DNA of 64,000 bases from Glossina fuscipes (taxonomy: Eukaryota > Arthropoda > Insecta > Diptera > Glossinidae), in assembly GCF_014805625.2 (NCBI RefSeq), contig NW_023998431.1, positions 3,211,804 to 3,275,803 of the forward strand, read 5' to 3'. This document shows, in pieces, positions 1 through 12,844 of the stretch. The notes under the pieces are model-generated. The model was not told where the DNA came from. It searched no databases and saw only the letters and a list, made by a program, of their open reading frames with translations. Positions within the stretch are counted from its first letter, which is position 1. Each line of letters begins with the position of its first letter. Both the position numbers and the translations under genes were made by a program.

Positions 1-585
1 TCTCTGTCTAACAAATATTAAGCCTAATAATAGAATTAATGCATTTGAGGCCACAGTGAAAAAATGAAATGCATATTTGAACTCTAATCTCCTTTTAGAA
101 GTTAACCAAAGTTCGTAAACAAGTTCTAGCACAATACCACTGGCAGTATGCTTTTTATATGTACGTACATGACGTAGATCTTCTTGAGCTTATACTAAAT
201 ATTTTTGTATTTTCGCAAATAAATATGCGGAATTTATATAAAATCTACACATCTTTTTTTTTTTTTTGCCATTTTCAACATTTAGTGCTGATGGCACGTA
301 CTTTGTACGTACTACTAACTCCATAACTAACGCTTAAAAAAGTCGTCGTTTTTGATAAGCGGAAAAGTATGCTTTTACTTGTAAAATTAACTAACAGTTT
401 ACATAGATATTCGATAAGCGACAAAAACATAACTCCTCACAATATTTACTTCATGTCTATTACACATAGTTAGGAATTTTGCTATTTGAAGCTAATTAAT
501 CAACTAACAACTGTGCTCCTAATATTAACTTTAATACTTTTTTTAAGATTAGTAATGTTTAATATTATCGCCGAACAAAAGATGC
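1..585. other. AT-rich intergenic DNA, no gene seen
   Basis: No open frame with coding character and no recognisable element was found. There are several A/T runs, including one near 250-268. It ends where a copy of repeat family A begins. Confidence 0.6.
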
Positions 586-589
586 AAGA

Positions 590-1676
590 ACATTATAGTC
601 GGGCAAAGCTGACAATAAGATACCCTACATCATTTCAGTCATTTTGGTACTGATACATAAAAAATTACATATTACTTTCATGCAAAGGTGTACTTTTCAT
701 GAAAGCCCCAGCATTGAAGGATTCCCGAGACATCGCATAACACGATTTACATATTGCAAACTTAATTTGTTTCCTCAAAAATTTTATTATTTTTTCATTT
801 CCATCATGGAAAACTAGAAATTAGATTTTCTCTCCATATAAGGGCATGATTTTCATGATAACCTCTGCATATGTTACGGTTTAAAAACTAGATCTATTTG
901 ATCCAAATTCCCTACCATAAAATTGTTTGGTAAATTGCTGCTATGGATCAATTTTCATCATAAAATATTAAAAATTAATCCTCTTTTCGAAGGAATTGCT
1001 ATTCAGAAGAAATCCTATATAGAGTGGAGTCCAAGAAACAGACGCATGTGGCTCAAATTTCGCCCCCCTAATTTTTATGACAAATTGCAACCATAAAGAA
1101 ATTCTAATCATAAAACACCAACAGTTGGACCTTTCAGCGTTTGCATTCCCTAAGACTCCTTATATGCGATGGTATCAACAAAATACATCTGCATGGTCCA
1201 AATTCGGTAAGGTTGCTTTCTTCGTTAGTTTACTGTTATGAACTAATTTTCACCATAAAATACCCTTTTACGATAAAAATGTTTAGTTTTTGGGGGCACG
1301 ATTATATGAGAGAGGGTTCAAAGAATTACCCCAGGCGAACGAAACTTTTTCAATCAATTTAGAATGCCGAAATACTATTACTCAGCGACTTATGTCGAGA
1401 AATTTCAGTCTTTTTAAAAGAAGACGTTATATGCGGAGTGATCGGAAAAGTCGCCTGATCCCAATCATTTTCAGTAGCGTTCGCCCTTGGGCACGTCATC
1501 AAAATATCCCAAAAATTGCGAACTGTAGATTGGGCACCAAAATACATGAACAGACATCAGGCAGACAAATCAGTATAACAAAATGTAGATCTATCCTAAG
1601 TCATTCTGCGCGTTACATACATCCGCACAAACTTAATATATTCTGTATCATTCCTGACACAGATTATAAATAGACG
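590..1676 (-). repeat. Dispersed repeat family A, near full-length copy
   Basis: This is the reverse complement of the roughly 1-kb repeat seen best at 19690-20690. Read on the minus strand it starts with a segment rich in 'cacaaact/taata' and ends in the GTCGGGCAAAGC-type end near 598. The shared marks are the ATTTTCATCATAAAATAT subrepeats near 950-970 and 1250-1262, the 'gcgttcgccctt' block near 1479, and a run of 'gacagac' near 1550-1570. The frames open here are chance frames inside the repeat. It has no coding capacity and is probably non-autonomous. Confidence 0.6.
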
Positions 1677-2829
1677 CGTGTATTTTAATAGAGAAAGAGC
1701 TTACGAGAAGACTTGTAATTCGTTTATTCTTTAATAAATATAAATAATTAAATTTTTTCGAATTCTAGTTTTCGAGATATACCAATAGCCAGTAGTGAAA
1801 ACCAAGACAGGCATTGGAAACACTTTTCGATCGATTAAGAAGACAAACTTAGAACATAAACATGAGCTAACCTAAAATACATCCATAACAAAATGCATCA
1901 CAAAAAAAAAAAAAAAATTGTGGAGGTTTCGAAAAAATAAAAACTTGCAATTAACTTACATAAATATTTTTCGAGACCATTAGAGATTTCAGTTTTAAAA
2001 ATCGTTCTAATCGATTTATTACTACGGCCACAATTAAAGAAAAACTTTCTCATTGATTTTAGTAATTTTTTTTTTTTCTTTTTTTTTGCTTGGTTATAAG
2101 AATAGATCAGATCTTTTGACCATGAGACCACTACATCCAGGAGAGTGTTCAGTTTTCATTATTTGGTGATTTTTGCCCGTTGTGAGCGATATCGACAGCA
2201 TATGCTGATGTATAGAATAATCCGACAAAGAATTTAAAGAAAAACATGAATTTATACCCATCAACAACATATGTTCGGTTCAGGCACAATTGTCTATGAA
2301 TCAGAGACCAAATAGGCTCTACGTATGTATACTTCCATCCGTCTACCTCGATTTATGCATTCTCTGTTACTAAGTAATTGGGGACCGTTCACAAAATTGC
2401 ACTCTGGTCTTTTGGATTATGAGAGTGAGATCACGACAAATAATTCGATGTCTAAGCGATAAATAATCATAAAAAATGTAGGGAAAATGTATTTAGATTG
2501 CTATTACACGCTACACCACTTGCCGTAAAGGTGTATTAATTATGTGTGAATATGTGCAATATCCCGAAAGATTAGCCCAGTCTTCTTATACACTAATCGA
2601 TTCGACATCATATTCTTAATCGATCAGAGAATATTTCCTTTGGTTGTCTAATATCCGTCTACGTATTGCTGTACGCAATCTACAGGTTGCAGTTTCCAAG
2701 ATACTTTGTTGAAATATGCTATAATAATATGCAACGGGCCCAAGGACACACTTTATTGAGAATGAATTTGAATCCGACATTCTTACGACCACTATCGATG
2801 TGCTATACATATGCTCATTTTCAAAAAAG
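1677..2829. other. AT-rich intergenic DNA
   Basis: Short A/T homopolymers are present (around 1902-1918 and 2069-2088) but no gene with supporting homology. Weak similarity to GGT may extend a little below 2830, but I could not follow it with confidence. Confidence 0.5.
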
Positions 2830-4105
2830 CGCCAAAACAGCCGAATTTGTCGTGTCATGATCTTCCTTCGTGCTAAAATTTGCACCATAATATAACATAT
2901 TCGAGAATGTCACGTTGTTATCGATTAAGCTCCGTATTTTCTCTGCGAATTGAACACTGATAAGGTTTTCAAAAGTGTTTTTTTATCATTTTCGCATTAT
3001 CCGTCTCAATATTCAAATCGCCCAAATTGCTGCGTTGCCCATAGGCATGTTTGTAAGTTTCAACTACACGATGCCAGTAAATGTCTTGATTGTCAGTGTA
3101 TAAACCGCTCATAACATTTAAAATAAAAACTAACACGGCACCGCGCGACGGCAATGTAGTAGAGCTTATACCCACCAATTATATCGGCCTCGACATAATT
3201 TTTTGCGAATTGAACTCTGAAGGGGTAACGACATATTTGTGAAACTTTTTTGGAAATCATTATCATTAGTTTCTTTTTTTTACTTCTACTAACTTGTAAT
3301 TCATTAAATCTCTTTCAGTTATAATTCCGCCCATATTTTGCATAACTTTTATTAGCAGTTTATCAGTTTTACCGCCACCATATATTTCGTCCGCCCCATT
3401 ATTGGCAATTCTTTCTAAAGTCATGGCCAGTGTAGGTCTTCTCAGGACATCGCCTTCTTTGCATAGACTGTTATCCGACTTGACAAACAGCTCTGTCAAG
3501 GAAGGTTCATTTCGTATTTCTTTCTCTTTCGATTTTAGAGCAGCCGCTAAAAATTTCGATAATATATGATCTTCTTTACACAATCTAATCGTCGGCTGAA
3601 ACAATGATTTCTAAGGTAAACGGCCATAGCGTTGTTGTAGCTCCCAATAGCCTAACATTTCACCTCGAACTGCAACGGCTCGAGTGCCTACAATAACGTG
3701 AATAAAATTTTAAGCAAAAATGCGAATAATGTTAAATAGTAGAGCACGCTTACCGACTATCGATGATCTTCCAATAAACCTGTTTTTGTGTGCGGCAGCA
3801 GGAGCCGATTCTCGAGCGATTGCAGTCTCAATTCTTTTATGTAATTTTGTGTAAACGGTGGTCGGAAAACCGCCACCAATACCCATGCCATGGGATACAA
3901 TAACACCTTCACATAACAGTGTAGCGATGGCGGCATCTACGGCGGTGCCTCCATCGCATAACATTTCACGGCGAATATCAGCACATCCGAGACGATTTGA
4001 AACAATGGCTCCAGCCAAGCTTCGCTGTTTTAATTTTAAACCAAGAGCCTTAGCTAAAACTAATATCAAAAAGATACGACATTATTATGACACCGATTAT
4101 AAGCT
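2830..4105 (-). pseudogene. GGT-A: broken, truncated gamma-glutamyltransferase copy
   Basis: Translation matches the neighbouring GGT-B almost block for block: IGGGF, ARESAPAAAHK, KSLFQPTI, MNYKLVE, YWHRVVETYKHAYGQ. The exon borders are also shared, for example a donor at 3753 after ...IVG and an acceptor just before 3693. Several lesions break it. The frame shifts inside the N-terminal membrane segment near 4035-4060. A TGG codon of the LPWKS block has become TAG at 3613-3611. About 5 bp are missing near 3160-3170, shifting the frame. Homology stops near 2830, just after the segment equivalent to the catalytic Thr region (here DHDTTNS), so the C-terminal third of the small subunit is gone. 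It shares the intron position after ...TG with GGT-B but not with GGT-C, so it is a relatively recent tandem duplicate of GGT-B that then decayed. A pseudogene is the only reasonable reading unless all three lesions are sequence errors. Confidence 0.9.
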
Positions 4106-4109
4106 TTGA

Positions 4110-4950
4110 TGTCTATTCATTTTTAAAAAAATTTCAAATACATAGGAAAAAAAGTAAACGAAAATTGGAAAAATTCACATTCACTTGTATGCAATTATGA
4201 TCAGAGTTGTGACGAGCGACTGACTTAACACTTTACGTCTAAGTGTATGGGGCGTGAGGTTATGAGTTATATCCAGTCGTCTATGCTGGATTTGGATTAA
4301 TTTTCCTTGTTTGTGGAATATTCATGTAAAATTCTTGATCACGGCATTGTATGAATTTATCCCAAGAAGATGTGCTATAATATAAAGCTTTAGGTCGAGC
4401 CTGCGACGAGTAGATAAACGATATTTGCTGATTTTAAGCAAACTTGAAAAAAATTGAAATTGAAGTTTGGTGTACATACGTGTGGGTTGTTCTTGAAGAT
4501 GCACTTCGACTTACAGATATATCCACAAGAAGATAAAAAAAACAAAAACGATTTAAAAAAAAAAACGTTTCTTTAGAAGTCATGTTAGGACGTTTGTCAA
4601 AGTTTTATTCATTATTTATTATTGATGTAAATAAGTGAATGCGATGATCACAATGCGTGCGAGCTTCAAGTTACATTACAATACAATAACAATAATGTAT
4701 GGAGATCCTTCCAGCCTTGAAAGTTGAAATATATAATCGGCTAAGTTAGCTTCTGGCGTAATCTACGGTATTGTGTTTTATTTTTTTTTTTTTTTATATC
4801 ACGGTTTAGCAAAAATTCACTAAAATCATTTAATTGAAGCTATTTATCTACAAATTTTTTCTAATTAAAAACTAACGAATTATTAAAATATAAAATCACA
4901 TATATGTATAAGCACACAATTACAAAATATATAGGGGAGCTTTCTTAACT
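4110..4950. other. Spacer between GGT-A and GGT-B
   Basis: No gene was found. It contains A/T runs (4552-4566, 4780-4796) and would hold the 3' UTR and polyadenylation site of GGT-B at its right edge, where the sequence is very AT-rich. Confidence 0.5.
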
Positions 4951-4952
4951 TG

Positions 4953-6972
4953 TTATGTGACAGACTTTGGCATCTTTTGCAATGATAAACTGCTGCGCTT
5001 TTTCTTCAGAACTGCCGCACTGCCAACACGTCGACTATCATAGTATGGTTCCGGTATACCCGATCGCATACCGATAGCTGTTAGAGCAGCGAAACCGGTG
5101 CCCTCGGGTGAAGTCTCAATTTCATGACCGACGCTTTTCAAATATTTAACAATCTTGTCGGGAACTTTTGATTCGATAGTTACCTTCATTGGGGCCAATT
5201 GGTGATGCAATCTTCCGTCATTAACTGCTTGATGTAGGCTCTCGTTAAGTATTAAATATTTAATAATAGTCTAAAAATGTAAATTAAAAAGTATTTAAAG
5301 CATAGAAAAGAAAAATATTGTTGTTACTCTGCTGTACCTGAGCTACCGCGGTGGTAATTTTCGTACCCCCTGCGGCCCCTACTAACAAACGTACATTGCC
5401 TTCGCCATCGAGTATAATGCTAGGACACATGGAGGATAAGGGCCTTTTACCAGGATGTATATAATTGGCGGGCGAGGCTGGCACACCAAATGAATTTACA
5501 ACACCCGGCGTAGAAAAGTCATCCATTTCGTCGTTCAAAATGATACCAGTCGAAGAAGAACGCACTTTGGCCCCAAAGTAATTATTTATAGTGCTCGTAA
5601 CAGTAATAGCATCACCATTTGGAGCTAAAACAGCCATATTAGCAGTGCCGCTGTCGTTTTCGTTGGTGAAATTTGCACCATAATATAACATATCTGAAAA
5701 GGTCTCGTTGTCACGAATTAAGTTGCGAATTTTCTGAGCAAAATTGGCACTAATCAAATTCTCAAACGTGTCCTTAATCATTTTTGGGTCGTCCGGTTCA
5801 TTATCCAAATCGCCCAAATTGGTTCGTTGGCCATAGGCATGTTTGTAAGTTTCAATTACACGATGCCAATAAATGTCCTGATTGTCAGTATACAAACCAT
5901 TTATGACATTTAGAATGAAAGCTAGAACTGCACCACTCGAAGGTAATGGGGTAGAATAAAGTTTATAGCCACCAGTTATTTTCGCCTCAACATGTTCATT
6001 TTGCCATTCGACTCTGAAGAAGTAATAACAAACTTGTGGGAGTGTTTTTCGAAAACTATTTTCGAGTTTAGTATTTCTACTAACTTGTAATTTTTCAGGT
6101 CTTCTTCCGTAATAATTCCGCCCATATTTTGTATATCTTTTACTAGCATTTTACCGGTTTCACCGCCACCATATATTTCATCTGCCCCGTTATCAGCTAT
6201 CTTTTCTAAAGTCATGGCCAGCGTAGGTCTTTTCAGAAAATCGCCCTCTTTATATAGACTTTTATCGGGCTTAACAAATACTTCCGCCATGGAGGGCTCA
6301 GCTCGTATCCTTTCTTCTTCTTTTTTTAAAGCAGCCGCCAAATATTTCGATACGAAATGACCTTCTTTGCAAAGTTTAATGGTTGGCTGAAACAAGGATT
6401 TCCACGGTAAACGTCCGTATCGTTTATGTAGTTCCCAATAGCCTAAAATTTCTCCTGGCACTGCCACAGCTCGAGCGCCTTAAACGATATCAGTAAAGCA
6501 TTGAACAAAGCTGTGCGTGATAGAAAAAATGAACACTTACCAGTTACGGAGGTCTCTCCAACAAACATATCTTTATGAGCAGCAGCTGGGGCCGATTCAC
6601 GCGCAATGATGGTCTCTACTTTTGCGTCGAGCCTTTTATAAATAGTGGCCACGAAACCACCACCAATACCCATACTATGCGCAACAACAACGCCTTCACA
6701 TAATAATGTAGCAATCGCGGCATCTATGGCAGTCCCTCCATCATATAATGCTTCACGGCCTATATCGGCGCATCCGTAGCCATTTGATACGATCGCTCCA
6801 AAGTTGCGTCCGTCGTTTTTGTCTCGGATTTTCAAGCCAAATATGAGAGACGGAATTAAGATTAATATTAAGACAGCAGACATTACAACGCCTATAATAA
6901 GCTTTTTGTTTAAAACAATTCTGAAAAATATAAATCGAAGACAATTAATAAGAAAACTACAATATACTTCAT
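4953..6972 (-). CDS. GGT-B: gamma-glutamyltransferase (gamma-glutamyl transpeptidase), intact model
   Basis: This enzyme cleaves the gamma-glutamyl bond of extracellular glutathione and transfers the glutamyl group to water or an acceptor. It is anchored as a type II membrane protein. The model has five exons: 6972-6968, 6920-6541, 6478-6085, 6013-5338 and 5270-4953. They sum to 1773 nt, giving 590 residues plus stop, and every junction is in phase; the family is usually 560-590 residues. The N terminus is a short basic stretch (KK) followed by a membrane segment at about residues 9-31. Family marks are SMGIGGGF, the substrate-carboxylate Arg in ARESAPAAA, the autocleavage/catalytic Thr at about residue 383 in SGTANM (codon 5646-5644), EMDDFSTP, PLSSMCPS and GAAGGTKITT. 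All key residues are present, so activity is likely. The first exon is only ATGAA, followed by a 47-nt intron; this is the least certain part, and an internal Met at 6883 is the alternative start. It sits between GGT-A and GGT-C on the same strand. The motif reads DSGT where GGT-C has the more usual DHGT. Confidence 0.92.
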
Positions 6973-6999
6973 CTGCAGGAAAACTTGAATACTCTGCTC

Positions 7000-7007
7000 T
7001 TTAAATA
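7000..7007 (-). promoter_or_regulatory. Possible TATA box upstream of GGT-B
   Basis: TATTTAAA on the minus strand lies about 28-35 nt upstream of the proposed ATG at 6972. That spacing would leave almost no 5' UTR. Either the leader is very short, or the motif is chance in AT-rich DNA, or the true start lies elsewhere. Confidence 0.2.
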
Positions 7008-7009
7008 CT

Positions 7010-7760
7010 TTTTTTTATCTTTTAGGGGCCTATTAGAAAATAATTTTTTGTCTTCGTCTTTGACGAGATCCTAAGGAAAATGCGATCAGATAGCTTTCTG
7101 CTAAATGCCGATTATATGCTAATGTACGAAAATATTTTATAATTTTGGTTTTCATTACTATCAGAAATGACGCTCATTTCTAGACTTGATTTGTCTAAAT
7201 AGCCCATTAATTATTAACCCGCGCCCAAGAAATTACTAAATCATTTCTTACCCGTGACCAATACGTTAGAGGAAAAAATATTGATAGATAACAAAAACCT
7301 TGTAAATATATTCTTAATATATAAAACAAGTAAGAAAGTTGTATTCGGGGGAGGGTGAATCTCGCATATCCACCATTGTGTTTTTCGCATTTTATTCTCA
7401 AGTTCTTTTATTTGATACCGATATCGCTAGTATTATTAAGACAAAAATAATCGGGATGCCTACCATATCCATTTTAAAATTAAACCATTTGTAGGCAGAT
7501 AGTATATCTTCTTTGAATGAGCGTACAAAATAGTTTTAAATATTCAGTCTTGTTTACCTTATGATATATAAGCATAAACCTCAGAAAAAGGGTGAAAAGA
7601 AAAACAGAATTTAATCGCTTTTAACTTTGTGCGGGCATGACGGATGTTTGCCATTTCCATTGCACGTAACGAGTCGAGTGCTTCGTAAAGTAAATGTGGA
7701 AAATTTCAGCCTTTTAGCTTTTAAAATTTTTGAATAACGAGCAAAGATCCAAAAATGAAA
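7010..7760. other. Intergenic DNA upstream of GGT-B
   Basis: No coding signal was recognised. A stretch near 7330-7420 (gggggagggtgaatctcgcat...) may be a weak fragment of repeat family A or B, but I could not align it over a useful length. Confidence 0.4.
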
Positions 7761-7764
7761 AAAA

Positions 7765-8095
7765 AAGAAACCGAGTAGCGTTCAGTTTACACTCCACTGT
7801 ACGCTTTCGCTCTGACCGATTGGACCAACTTGGGGTGCAAAAACTTCTAATATTTCTATTAAATTTGAAGTCGATATCTTTATTTTTGCGCCCAGGCAAG
7901 TGCCAACAACACCCACCACGCAGACACCTAGACGGACAGGCATGGATAAATCAACTCTGAATTTTACGCTGATCGAGATTATGTATACTTTATAAGGTCG
8001 CTGAAGCTTCGTTTTGGGTGTTACATGCTTTATGGAAAAAAACGAAATGAGTATAACCCCATCTTACAGCGATGGTTATAAAAATCGTAGTCGAT
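7765..8095 (+). repeat. Dispersed repeat family B copy
   Basis: It shares with 11700-12150 the order: 'tttgaagtc', a 'gcccagg' type block, 'gacggacaggcatg', a 'aaatcaact' block, 'gggtgttaca', then 'gcgatggttataaaa'. It is non-coding. The same order is seen in reverse complement at 57130-57570 and forward at 60020-60735. Confidence 0.5.
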
Positions 8096-9536
8096 ATTGT
8101 TCTTCAAAAAGTCTATTATCATTGAAAAGGAAAAAAAGTTATTACTCATCATATAACTTATAGCAAATGTCGGTGCAACCAGGTACCAGCACGATTCAAA
8201 AACTTGTAGGCTCACTAGCACGTCCATAATTCACAAAATAAAAATTTTTCTTTTTTATAATCCCATGAAGGAGCGGATTAAGTTAAAGTGTGTGTCGCCA
8301 AGCTAAGAAGGCAGTTTGTCTGTTGAAAAAGCTGCGCTCGATTTAAATGAGAAGGTCTTACTACCATTTTAATTAAAGTATTATACAATAATGTTAGAGG
8401 GGTCAAAAGGTAAACTTTATCCCTGGATAAATTTCTAATTTTTACTGACACAGTAAGAACATTACTATACTTTTCCCTTTAGTAACTCGAAAAAGTGTTT
8501 TTTCTTACCAATAATTATAAATTGAAGTTTATTTCTCTTTTGAATAGGTAACGGGCTTGAATTTTCTGCCTTGTCAAGTTGACTTTCTCACTTTCTAAAC
8601 CTCTTTTGCACTAAAACTTTTATAACCTTAAGTACTTAAATAAAAAGAAATTTCTTAATAAGTTTAACTTTAAAAATCTATCCAATTGCGCCTATTTGCA
8701 TAAAAACTTCATTTAATTACTGCTGCAACAGCGGAAATTTCTTATCAGAAATAAACTTTTTCATCATAAAATATTTGGTGATTGGGTGAAAAGATAGCGT
8801 AACACTTTACTCCTACGAATTTCCAAATTCATCTAACTAAACATTATAAGAATTTAACTGTTATCAGTATCATCAATATATTCCCTTAAATTTTTTTGTA
8901 AGCCTCTTCAATAAACACTGGCTTATAGTGTCGTTGAAAATGAACATTCGTTGCCAATAATCCATTTTTTCATCCTTTTCAGTATCTTATTATCAAAAAT
9001 TGTTAATAGAAATTTATCAAGCCATTTAATGTAGATTTATGAATTTTTTCTTATGAGATATGTTATGGAATTATATGAATCTAATTGTGCTCTACCAAGA
9101 AATGCAATTCGTCTCAAGGAAAATGTTTACAAATTACATCTAATTCCGAGCAATTGCTCCCGACGAACTTCTACTCATTCTTTCCTTTCCCCTTCGGTTT
9201 GATCGCTGTCTACGTCATCCACGTAGCCAGATATGCCGGCATAAATTTTGATTTATTTAAAATTTAAAAATGCTTTTTGCTTACTAATATTACTTTTTTT
9301 TTCAATTCAATTACTTAACGAAATGGCGTAGTTGTTAATAAATTAAAAAGGGAATCGCGTTTAAAATGATTGCGTCGAAAATTTTCCTACGCCCTATAAA
9401 ATCAAAATTAATCAAATTAAACTTTATACAATTTTTTATAATTTTTGAAATCAGGACAAATAGGCTTCATTCGATCAACTGTTGTTATAACTTTTTTGAT
9501 CATCCGTGGATGTTGAATTGTCACACAAGCTTTTTA
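8096..9536. other. AT-rich intergenic DNA, no gene seen
   Basis: No frame shows coding character. A short region near 8290-8400 could be a worn mobile-element fragment, but no motif supports a call. Confidence 0.45.
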
Positions 9537-9865
9537 TGCCCCACATCACTTGCCATCTAAGGGCATATTAAACTTATGCAAATTGACTTAATACACCGAA
9601 GAATATGAGATAGACCCACGTTTTATTATACCGCTTGCTTCTCTGTCCATCCGTCCGGGTTTTTTATTCTATTTAAAGTCTGGTTCGCAATTTTGGAGAT
9701 ATTTTTATAGAATTTGATATAGTGACGTGTTTTGACCTGAGGACGAACGCTATTGAATATGTTTGGGATCGGTCGACTTACCATATAAAGCTTTGTCATT
9801 GTATGTTGTTGTCATTGTATGAGCGTCGAGTAACTGTGAGGTCGTGTAGAGTATTTAATGTTGGA
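9537..9865 (+). repeat. Dispersed repeat family A, 5' part
   Basis: It begins 'ccacatcacttgcc', then a 'tattaaactt' block, 'ttttattataccg', 'tctgtccatccgtccg', 'gtgacgtgttttgacct', 'gaggacgaacgctattgaa', 'gggatcggtcgactt' and 'ccatataaagc'. It ends with 'gtcgtgtagagtatttaa'. These blocks occur in the same order at 19690, 20711, 12845 and 16726. The central subrepeats are deleted in this copy. Confidence 0.65.
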
Positions 9866-11494
9866 AATAACTAATACATAATTTAATTATATTCCCGGTA
9901 GAAATGAGAAAAATTTAAAACGGAATTTCTAATGTCAAGCTGCGCAGTAAAAGGTTAAACTCTATATATTATATTATTTATTAAGAATTAAGAGTTCTCG
10001 TTCGTTTTCACAGTGCTTAGTAAAACTAATGAAACTTTATGAATTTGTTTATATGTGAACTCATTTAAAAAAATACGTGGGTCTCGAGTTAATCAAAATT
10101 GGTAGCAAATATACTAACACATTATAAAGTCTTGTGTGTTAAATTATAAGCGTAAATTTAGAAAAATATATATATGCACATACTACGTAGATAATTGATC
10201 GCTTAAACCCGATACAACCTCTTAGCTATTCTGAAGGCTGTAAAAACAAATAGCTTAACTTCAATCAAATGATCGCAGCTTAGCTCGCAGCAATACAATT
10301 CGCAATAAATTGATTTGTATTTGCCAGTTCGCAAGTTTAGCCATCATCCGATATATATGTCTGAGTGTGCTTGCAATTTATCATCCATAGATCCATTTTA
10401 TTGACCGTTTTTTCATCACCCCAACTGTCCGCTTATCTTTCCTTCTTTTAACATAGGCGGTTATCGACTATGCATCTTTCTATCGTTTTTAAAATTCACT
10501 CATTGCATTATTTATTCGATCAATCATCTTTCTGTTTATGAACTTAATCACTTCTTCATTCTCATATAGGTCCTTCTATGAAATGTCTCTATTCATCCCT
10601 CTGTCCGTACATTTGTTTCCCTACTTATATATATATATTTTTTTTTTAAACAATTCAAAATCCCCAAATATACTCTTAACAATTTACAAAATTAGCTCAG
10701 TTGCCAGGACGAGACATTCAACTGTAAACCCAAGGTATATAACGATGAAAATAAGCCAAAGTTTGATAAAAAGAGTCTGCATAAAAGCTAATCGGTTTTC
10801 TAAGAAGCCAAATTCTAACAATAATAAAACAGAATACATTTTCATGATGCTATGCTATAGCTGCCGCTGCTGTGCGATTGGCGATACAAGAACTTCGCGG
10901 AACATTTAATAGGTAGAAACCCATAACATGAAAATATCTCAATGAAATTTGTGCACTGATAACTTGCTTTGTAGAAGGGTATATAAGGAAAGTATTTTCA
11001 GGAAGCAAGGTCGGTTGAGTCAAGAGTTTTGAATTCAGGCCAGAAAGAGCATTAAAGCGTTGCAAATATAAGTTCCTGTAAATAATTCATTTGTATATAG
11101 ATTTCCTAAGAACTGTAAATAAAACCTACGTTAACATACAAAGCCATATTTCACTACTAAGAAACTAAATCTAACAAGCCAGAAAATTATATCCAGTCGT
11201 TACCGAACCCTTTTTACCCATCACAGTTATCATAAAAACGACAAAAAAGTAAGAAGAAGAAGAAGAAGAACTATACTTTCATGTTCTCTAATATGCAGTG
11301 AGTGCCGCTTCTTTTTTTTTATATTTTTAAAGTAAAAACATATCTCGCATAGGCGTGTGAGCATTGTGAACATGTCCTTTGCAATGTTTGTAAGTAATAT
11401 CTTAATTTTCGCTGACGGGTGGATGTTTACCACAGATACTACACAGTTTGGCAAGTGGACATATGGAGAGATGGACAAACTATCAGACGGGCCT
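9866..11494. other. AT-rich intergenic DNA with short simple repeats
   Basis: No gene was found. A GAA tract lies at 11251-11270. Open frames here are short and have no recognisable protein features. Confidence 0.5.
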
Positions 11495-11495
11495 G

Positions 11496-11530
11496 CTTAT
11501 TGTTATTATTATTATTATTATTATTATTAA
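11496..11530. repeat. (TTA)n microsatellite
   Basis: About eleven trinucleotide units with one interruption (TTG) near the left end. Confidence 0.9.
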
Positions 11531-11699
11531 TTTCGCCAGAGAAATAAATTCTAAGACTAAACTCTCAAAAGCACTAGCATCTAAGGCTATCGGCCTAGTT
11601 CAAATTTAAAACTGGCCAAGAGTTTGTAGACTTTACGGAGTTTTTGAAGTTTGTTTCTGCACGTAATAAAGTTATCGAAAAAAAGGCATACTTTGACAT

Positions 11700-12150
11700 A
11701 GTCTAACATTGGGCAGACGGGGTAAATTTTTCCCATTTTTGCACAGTTACTACAGCTTGCCCATAGAATATGCGTTCAAATTTTTGTACATTTATCTGCT
11801 ATAGTTTACAAGTGTTAAGAAAAAAAAACAATTTTTTATTCCTTTTGAGAGATAGAAGTGGTCTTACTTTACATAGCATTGTTGGTGTGTCCTTTAAACG
11901 ATTTGTCCCATTTTCAATGCCAACCTGCGTGCAGGCACTTCCAATGGTTTTGTCAAATTTGAAGTCAACAGCGCTATATTTGAGGCCAGGAGAATATTTA
12001 AACGCAGACGTACAGACGGACATGCTTAAATCGATTGCGAATTAGACTATACTATATAATTTATGGGCTCCCTGGAGTTATCCTCTGGGCGTTGCAAACG
12101 TTTTGACAAAATGAACATATCCCTCATTCTTCGGCGATGGATATAAAAAG
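11700..12150 (+). repeat. Dispersed repeat family B copy
   Basis: The best local copy of family B. Blocks in order: 'cgttcaaatttttgtaca', a run of A around 11820, 'cgatttgtcccattttcaat', 'gtcaaatttgaagtc', 'acgtacagacggacatgc', 'gggctccctggagtta', 'gcgttgcaaacgttttgaca' and 'ggcgatggatataaaa'. The last blocks are the typical end of this repeat. No coding capacity. Confidence 0.6.
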
Positions 12151-12412
12151 GAATTGCAGTGAGTTCCACGTTACAATGTTTTCACTTATTATTTGCAATT
12201 TATCAGAGTTACGTAATAACTTTACTTTGCCTTAATGATGGGTATCTAAGATTCGCGCTGAGGCGAATACCCCTTTTGTTAGTTGTTCTGCTTAAGTATA
12301 ATTGAAATTTTACAAAACAAGTACTTGTTAAAGTGATATGGAAAATCAGTTCAATTTTCTATGACGCGATAATGTATCCATATGGTTTTACAAGGAAATG
12401 TTCTTCTTTAAC

Positions 12413-12436
12413 TTTTTTTTTTTTTTTTTTTTTTTT
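12413..12436. repeat. Poly(T) run of about 24 bases
   Basis: Uninterrupted T tract between 'aac' and 'atcaaaaca'. It could be the A-tail of a minus-strand retroposed sequence, but no element body was recognised next to it. Confidence 0.85.
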
Positions 12437-12844
12437 ATCAAAACACAATGTGGGTGTCGTAAACACAGAAGTTTGTGAGAAATAAATACTTCCCAGAAAA
12501 CAGAATTAATTTGATTAAAACAATATCGATGTACTTAGGCCTGAAATTCTCAGGCTAGAATGTAAATAATACAAACGAAACGATGAAGAAAAAGTCGAAG
12601 TACAAAAAATCTTAAATAACCGCTAAATAGACTTGAATTTATGGAATAAAAAGTTATAAAATAGAAGAAGACCTATGACAAAACTACTCGCTGAGTTAGT
12701 CTTACTCGACTCTTTTCAGTTTTATAAAATTGATATTTGGAGCTTCAGGTTCATGGAGGACACGTCTGAACTGTAAGAATGCTTCGCAGTAAAATTTTCT
12801 ATTAAAGTTGTTGCACTTCATTGCAAATATGTATATATTTATTT

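Noticed and set aside
1141..1673. Overlapping frames of 73 and 127 codons
   Set aside because: They fall in repeat family A; other copies of the same repeat do not keep these frames open.
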